Assembly: GCA_017607445.1 (NCBI GenBank)
Contig: JAEVHH010000006.1
Coordinates: forward strand, 434,001 to 498,000
Length of the DNA: 64,000 nucleotides
Direction: 5' to 3'
Source: Histoplasma ohiense
Taxonomy: Eukaryota; Ascomycota; Eurotiomycetes; Onygenales; Ajellomycetaceae
The notes under the pieces: model-generated
What the model was told of the DNA's origin: nothing
Databases searched by the model: none
The model's input: the letters and a program-made list of their open reading frames with translations, nothing else
Translations under genes and position numbers: made by a program
In this document: in pieces, positions 59,958 through 64,000 of the stretch
How the letters are laid out: each line of letters begins with the position of its first letter
Position numbering within the stretch: the first letter of the stretch is position 1

Positions 59958-61280
59958 TTCACAGACACAGATGAGCCTCACATCTGCATGCTGAAAGCAT
60001 CTGTGATATCAAAAAAAATCCTCATGAGAGAAGTGGAGTGTGAGTCAGTGATGAAGAGTATATTATGACATGATGAGCTCTGAAGAGATCTTTATTTGAT
60101 ATTTCACAGTCAGTCTGCTGAATCTTCAGCTCTGATATTAGTCAGAGAGCTTTCCACAGACTCTGCTTCATCACTCTTACTCTGTCTCTTGACTGAGCTG
60201 CTTGATCACTGTGTGGATCCCACTGACTGTGAGCATGATCTTGAGTTCATAGACTGAGACTGCAGTAGATGAGACTGCTCACTTAGTTAGACAGTCTGCT
60301 TTCTCATTGCTCTCTATTTTCATATGCTCAGAGACTCATTTCAGACTCACATTATATTGTCTGAGAAGTTTGTGACAGCAGCTGTAGACTCAGTTCAAGA
60401 AGACTGCTGCACTGCTCTGTATGCTTCAGATAACTGAGATGTTGTTAAGATAGAGTCAGATTTGAGAGTTGATACTGTCATCTGTGACACAGAGTAGAAG
60501 CTTCACTGCACACTCTAATACACAGCAGACATCAATTGTCTCAGTGTTGAAGACATGTGATATAGAGCTCAGTGCAGCTGAGAAGCTGATCAGCTGTTTG
60601 TTTCTCTGATAAATTATGAAGTTATAGTCAATTCATCTACTGTTGTCAAGAATCTGTTCTGATTCATCTGAGAAAATATATAGATCTGTTGAAGATTGAT
60701 TTTCTCATTATTTCTTAAATATCTGAGCAGTATTTTTTTTGTCTACATTCTCTGTGAGATCTGTTCCACATTTCTCTGAGTAGTATGAAATGATAAGTGT
60801 GAGTCTATTGACTGCAGACAGCAGTGTTCTCAATCTCTGAATCTTGATCTTTGAATGCTGCTGAGTTTCAGCCTCTCTTCCATGTGTGATCATTGGAGAA
60901 GCTATTTGTGAAGCCAGTGAATGTCTCTCATTCATTATCTGAAGTCTTGTTGTGAAACACATTTTGACCTTCTTCAGAGCTATCATTGCTGATGAGAGCT
61001 CAGCATTCTGATATAGAGTTGCAACAGATGTTGTATGGAAAACTAGAAGAATTTCTTTGACTGTTATGATAAGCATCTTCTTGACTGTCTTCACATACCA
61101 TCTCAGATGAAAGCTGATCTCTTCATTTCTGCTCATGTATCTTGCTGACTGCATGCAGCTGCTGTACCAGATCTCTGTGCTATAGAGCAGTAAGAGAATC
61201 ATATAGATAGTGATTATCTTCTGCAGAGCATCTGCTGAAAGCTCATCTCTGATCTTCTCTAGACTTCAGATATGCTGAGT
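59958..61280 (-). pseudogene. T2 copy L3, ORF2 C-terminal region
   Basis: Best preserved T2 coding piece: 60708-61202 (164 codons) with STEIWYSS, TTSVATLYQNAELSSAM, RHSLASQIA, a post-RT region of Tad-like ORF2. Interrupted at TGAGT (61276-61280) by G3. In L1 the same sequence continues without interruption (near 50597). Confidence 0.8.
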
Positions 61281-61489
61281 TGTGGTAATTTCGGCTTATT
61301 ATTCTTCCGTGGCGTACGCCATCCTCTATTATTAAGAATGGTGTATGCTACTGCACTAGTTATTTTGTATAAGAAGAGCTGCAAAGCTTAGAAGCTTTGA
61401 ACAGCTTAAGCAACCTTTGAACTACATCTGATAGCATGTCTAAACTGAAGGGAGCATACACTTCTGAGGGTGTGATAATTCTGCCTACA
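61281..61489 (+). repeat. 5' LTR of G3
   Basis: 209-bp segment starting TGTGGTAATTTCGGC and ending GATAATTCTGCCTACA, directly followed by gag-pol of matching orientation. It begins exactly where L3 homology ends. Its partner LTR is outside the window, so the right boundary rests on the TG...CA ends and spacing. Confidence 0.7.
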
Positions 61490-61651
61490 ATGTGAGTTGT
61501 AGTTATCATGCCAGTGTGGTCATCTCTACACTCTAGAGCTCAATCATACAAATGAGTGGTGAAGTCAGAACACTTCTGATTGCAAAATTGATAGCAGACA
61601 ACTCATCATCATATGTGAGGTGAGCTGAGGGCATAGAAAGGTGGTGTAGAG
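61490..61651 (+). other. G3 leader
   Basis: Short leader between LTR and gag. The first bases after the LTR (atgtgagttgtag) do not resemble a tRNA 3' end. No ORF. Confidence 0.5.
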
Positions 61652-63110
61652 ATGAACAACAGTTCAAAGAATCACTCTACTTGCAAGCTTAAGAAGAAGT
61701 CAGTCAGTCATACAATCAAGAAGATATCAACAAGAAATCAACTACAAATGATATTCTTAAGACATAGAAAAAAGTGTATGACCGACAATAATCATCATGA
61801 ACACCTTCAACCAACATCCATCCCTTGTATCTGAACTGAATGAAATGCAACTGGTTTCTGAAGGCCTATGAGAAGCAGTATGCAGAGCGGCAGCTCTCAC
61901 ATCTGAGAACAACAAGCTTCTCATCCACAACACCTTGTTGAAGGAGATATTGGCAATGCATAATCTTTACCAAACAGAGCTCAAGGTGCAGAAGGAATGT
62001 CAGCATGCAGAAGCTGCTCAGCAATGAGCAGTGAATGCTGTGAGCTTTGCAGATAGTCTCACAAATATCAGAAACAAGTGAGATGCTCAGATGACTGACC
62101 TGCACTGAGAGCTGAAGTGTGTATGTCTCAAGACTGAATGTCCAGCAATGCTCAAGATCCCATTGCATAGCTTAATCAACTCTTTGAACATCAACACCTC
62201 ATCTAATGACTCTGACCCAGCATACACAGCACAAACAGCATTCCCTGAGAATACATCAATCATCACAGAATATATCAAGCCAGGTGATCTATCTAACCCA
62301 CCATGCTTTGATGATGAGTGTAAGAACAACACCACTCTCAACTGATTGAATCAGATGTGTTCACACTATTGCATAGAGTGTGAGCTCACAGAACAGCAAT
62401 TCATTGAATTACAGCAGATCTTACACACAGCATCTATTCTCAAGAGAAAAGCTAGATCTCTTTGAATGACAGCTGAGAAGTTGAACATGGAAGTGTCTGA
62501 CAAGTATGAGTTATCATGAAAGTGAAATGATTTCACAAGATGGATTCTGCATAACTTCAAGAAACTAGACATCAAAGACAAATGTTACAAACACTTCATA
62601 GAATGCAAGCAAGAAGAAGACCTTGCATCATACTACATTCATTTCAGTTTGTGTTATCTTGTGATGAATCAAGAGCTTCTGACACCTTTCTGTCTATAAA
62701 TCTTTGTACACAGCTTAGACACTGACCTATACACTGAGTGGAAGTGTCTTAACCCACAGCCACAGATGATGGAGGAAATGTATGAAACACTACTCTTGAG
62801 AGAATAAATGAGCAAGCTGCAAAAGCAAGTGGTGGGGGTGCAGATGAATGCAAGAAGACTCATGTCTATGCTCATCACTTCATCATCAAGACACTCAGAT
62901 GCAATGAATATCAATCTCAATGCTATTGTGAGAGCTCTGAACCCCCCCAAGAAGAATTCACCAGGGTGGGTAGTCTGATGTCATGAACACAGAGTGTGCT
63001 TTCACTGCAGCTGACAGAATCATAACACAAGGGATTGCTGTAATCACCCTCAAGAGAAGAAGTCAAAAAACTAGAGAGATCAGCAGAATCAGAGACACTC
63101 ACTGATTAAC
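61652..63110 (+). pseudogene. G3 gag
   Basis: The supported frame contains 62148-62345 (HSLINSLNINTSSND region) and runs with TGA interruptions to a zinc knuckle CFHCS-QNHNTRDC (CX2CX4HX4C, about 62997-63038, one residue now TGA). It ends near a TAA at about 63110. The start is uncertain: the open piece 61652-61834 is in another frame. The capsid has WILHNFKKLDI and EDLASYYIHF-like gag segments. Confidence 0.7.
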
Positions 63111-63136
63111 TACTAAAGATCTTCAAAGTAGATGAA

Positions 63137-64000
63137 TTGTCTGTGTTAGATGATCCTCTGAATTCTATGAGAGCTAAACAGAAGAGAGATGAGAGGGTGA
63201 GTGCAGAAGAGAAAGTGAATGAACATCTGAATGCTATAGAACTGAATACACTGATGTATAGAGGATATCTGAGACAGAAAAAAGAAGTGGCAGTGAAGGT
63301 GTTATTGAACACAGATGCTTCAATGAAATACATTGATGATCATATGCTAAAATAATTGCCTGGTGTATGATGAGTGAAGAAATCTAAATGAGTAAAGCTT
63401 CTGAACAATCATTATCTTATCTCATCTGTGAGGGTAAAGATGCTCTTGCACTTCAAGAGATGGTCTTGCTGCATCTGAGCATGCATGCTCCTGGATGTAG
63501 AATACGACCTGATCTTGGGGCTTGATTGATTTCAGAAGTATGATCCCTGAATCCATTGATGTACATGTCACATACAGTTGACAGATTGTAAGAATCAAAT
63601 TCATACAATCTTACTCATGGATATGAGGCACAGATTCCACGCGCCAGGGACAGAAGGCTTGAATCTCATCACCCAACACTAAGCAAAGTGAGTGCTGTGT
63701 AAATCTTTGACTCAGAGCATTCTATACATCATAAAAGAACCTGAGACAAAAGAACTGCTGTCTGTGAAAGATTCAAAAAATGAAATGTGTATGAAGACAC
63801 TGTTTGAAAAGTATAAGAAGGTTTTCTGAATGGACCTCCCATCTTCTCTGCCATCTGAAAGAGAATTCATCCACAAGATTGATACAGAGGATGTGAAACC
63901 AATAAATTGCAATGTGTACTCTCTATCACAAATGCATCTTGAGGAATTACAGCAGCAGATAGAGGAGTTGTTGAAGAGAGGTCTCATACAATCATCCTCC
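63137..64000 (+). pseudogene. G3 pol, protease and start of RT (cut by window edge)
   Basis: Frame -1 relative to gag. Open at 63137-63355. Protease core at about 63304-63340: VLLNTDASMKYIDD, decayed from a DTG/DSG box. The second protease block VEYDLILGLDW-like is near 63505. The RT lead-in is near 63826-64000 (DLPSSLPSEREFIHKID, then EELLKRGLIQ), which is standard Ty3/gypsy. Several TGA stops. Continues off the right edge. Confidence 0.8.

Overview
This window looks like a heterochromatic repeat block from a filamentous fungus, most probably an ascomycete. That assignment is inferred from the element types: chromodomain Ty3/gypsy retrotransposons and Tad-like two-ORF LINEs that carry RNase H, all decayed by a RIP-like (repeat-induced point mutation) C-to-T process. 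The species cannot be named from the sequence. I see no host gene, rRNA, convincing tRNA or CRISPR array; almost every base belongs to a transposable element.

Positions 1-34560 are a nest of one chromovirus family, here called G1. Exact 5-bp target-site duplications (TSDs) give the order of insertion. Plus-strand fragment F (29612-29824) was hit by minus copy A (off the left edge to 29611). A was hit by plus copy B (2213-8316, TSD TATAT) and by minus copy C (11470-29506, CACAG). C was hit by plus copy D (12307-24549, TTTAT), and D by minus copy E (13744-19838, GCAAG). To the right of F lies minus copy G (29825-34074), which is interrupted by another G1 LTR, H (34075-34560). A and C form a subfamily with 394-448 bp LTRs (G1b). 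B, D, E and G have 533-597 bp LTRs (G1a).

G1a architecture is legible by comparing copies. A TATA-bearing LTR is followed by a 13-nt self-complementary primer site, a leader with about 28-bp repeats, and gag of 337 codons with a CCHC knuckle. A G GGA AAA slippery heptamer leads into pol in the -1 frame: protease, RT, RNase H, integrase, chromodomain. The pol stop codon lies inside the 3' LTR.

Positions 34561 to about 48700 are a Tad-like LINE on the minus strand (T1: CCHC ORF1; ORF2 with endonuclease, RT and RNase H). It is split by a complete second chromovirus, G2 (36740-44192, 263-bp LTRs, TSD GCTGC), which carries an extra 1.8 kb between its chromodomain and 3' LTR. About 48690-49270 is a short island that keeps its CpG sites.

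Positions 49271-61280 hold a second LINE family (T2), three copies nested in one another (L1, then L2, then L3). L1 also contains a nearly unmutated 597-bp solo G1 LTR (50930-51526, TSD AAAGT) and a 1.4-kb non-coding insertion built around a minisatellite. From 61281 to the right edge is the 5' part of a third Ty3/gypsy element, G3, inserted in L3.

Decay is unusual. C-to-T changes fall mainly at CpG and CpC, while CpA is largely kept, and the outermost ends of nested elements are spared relative to their inner LTR edges. G1 pol keeps exactly 3579 bp in three copies, so it has decayed by point transitions rather than indels.
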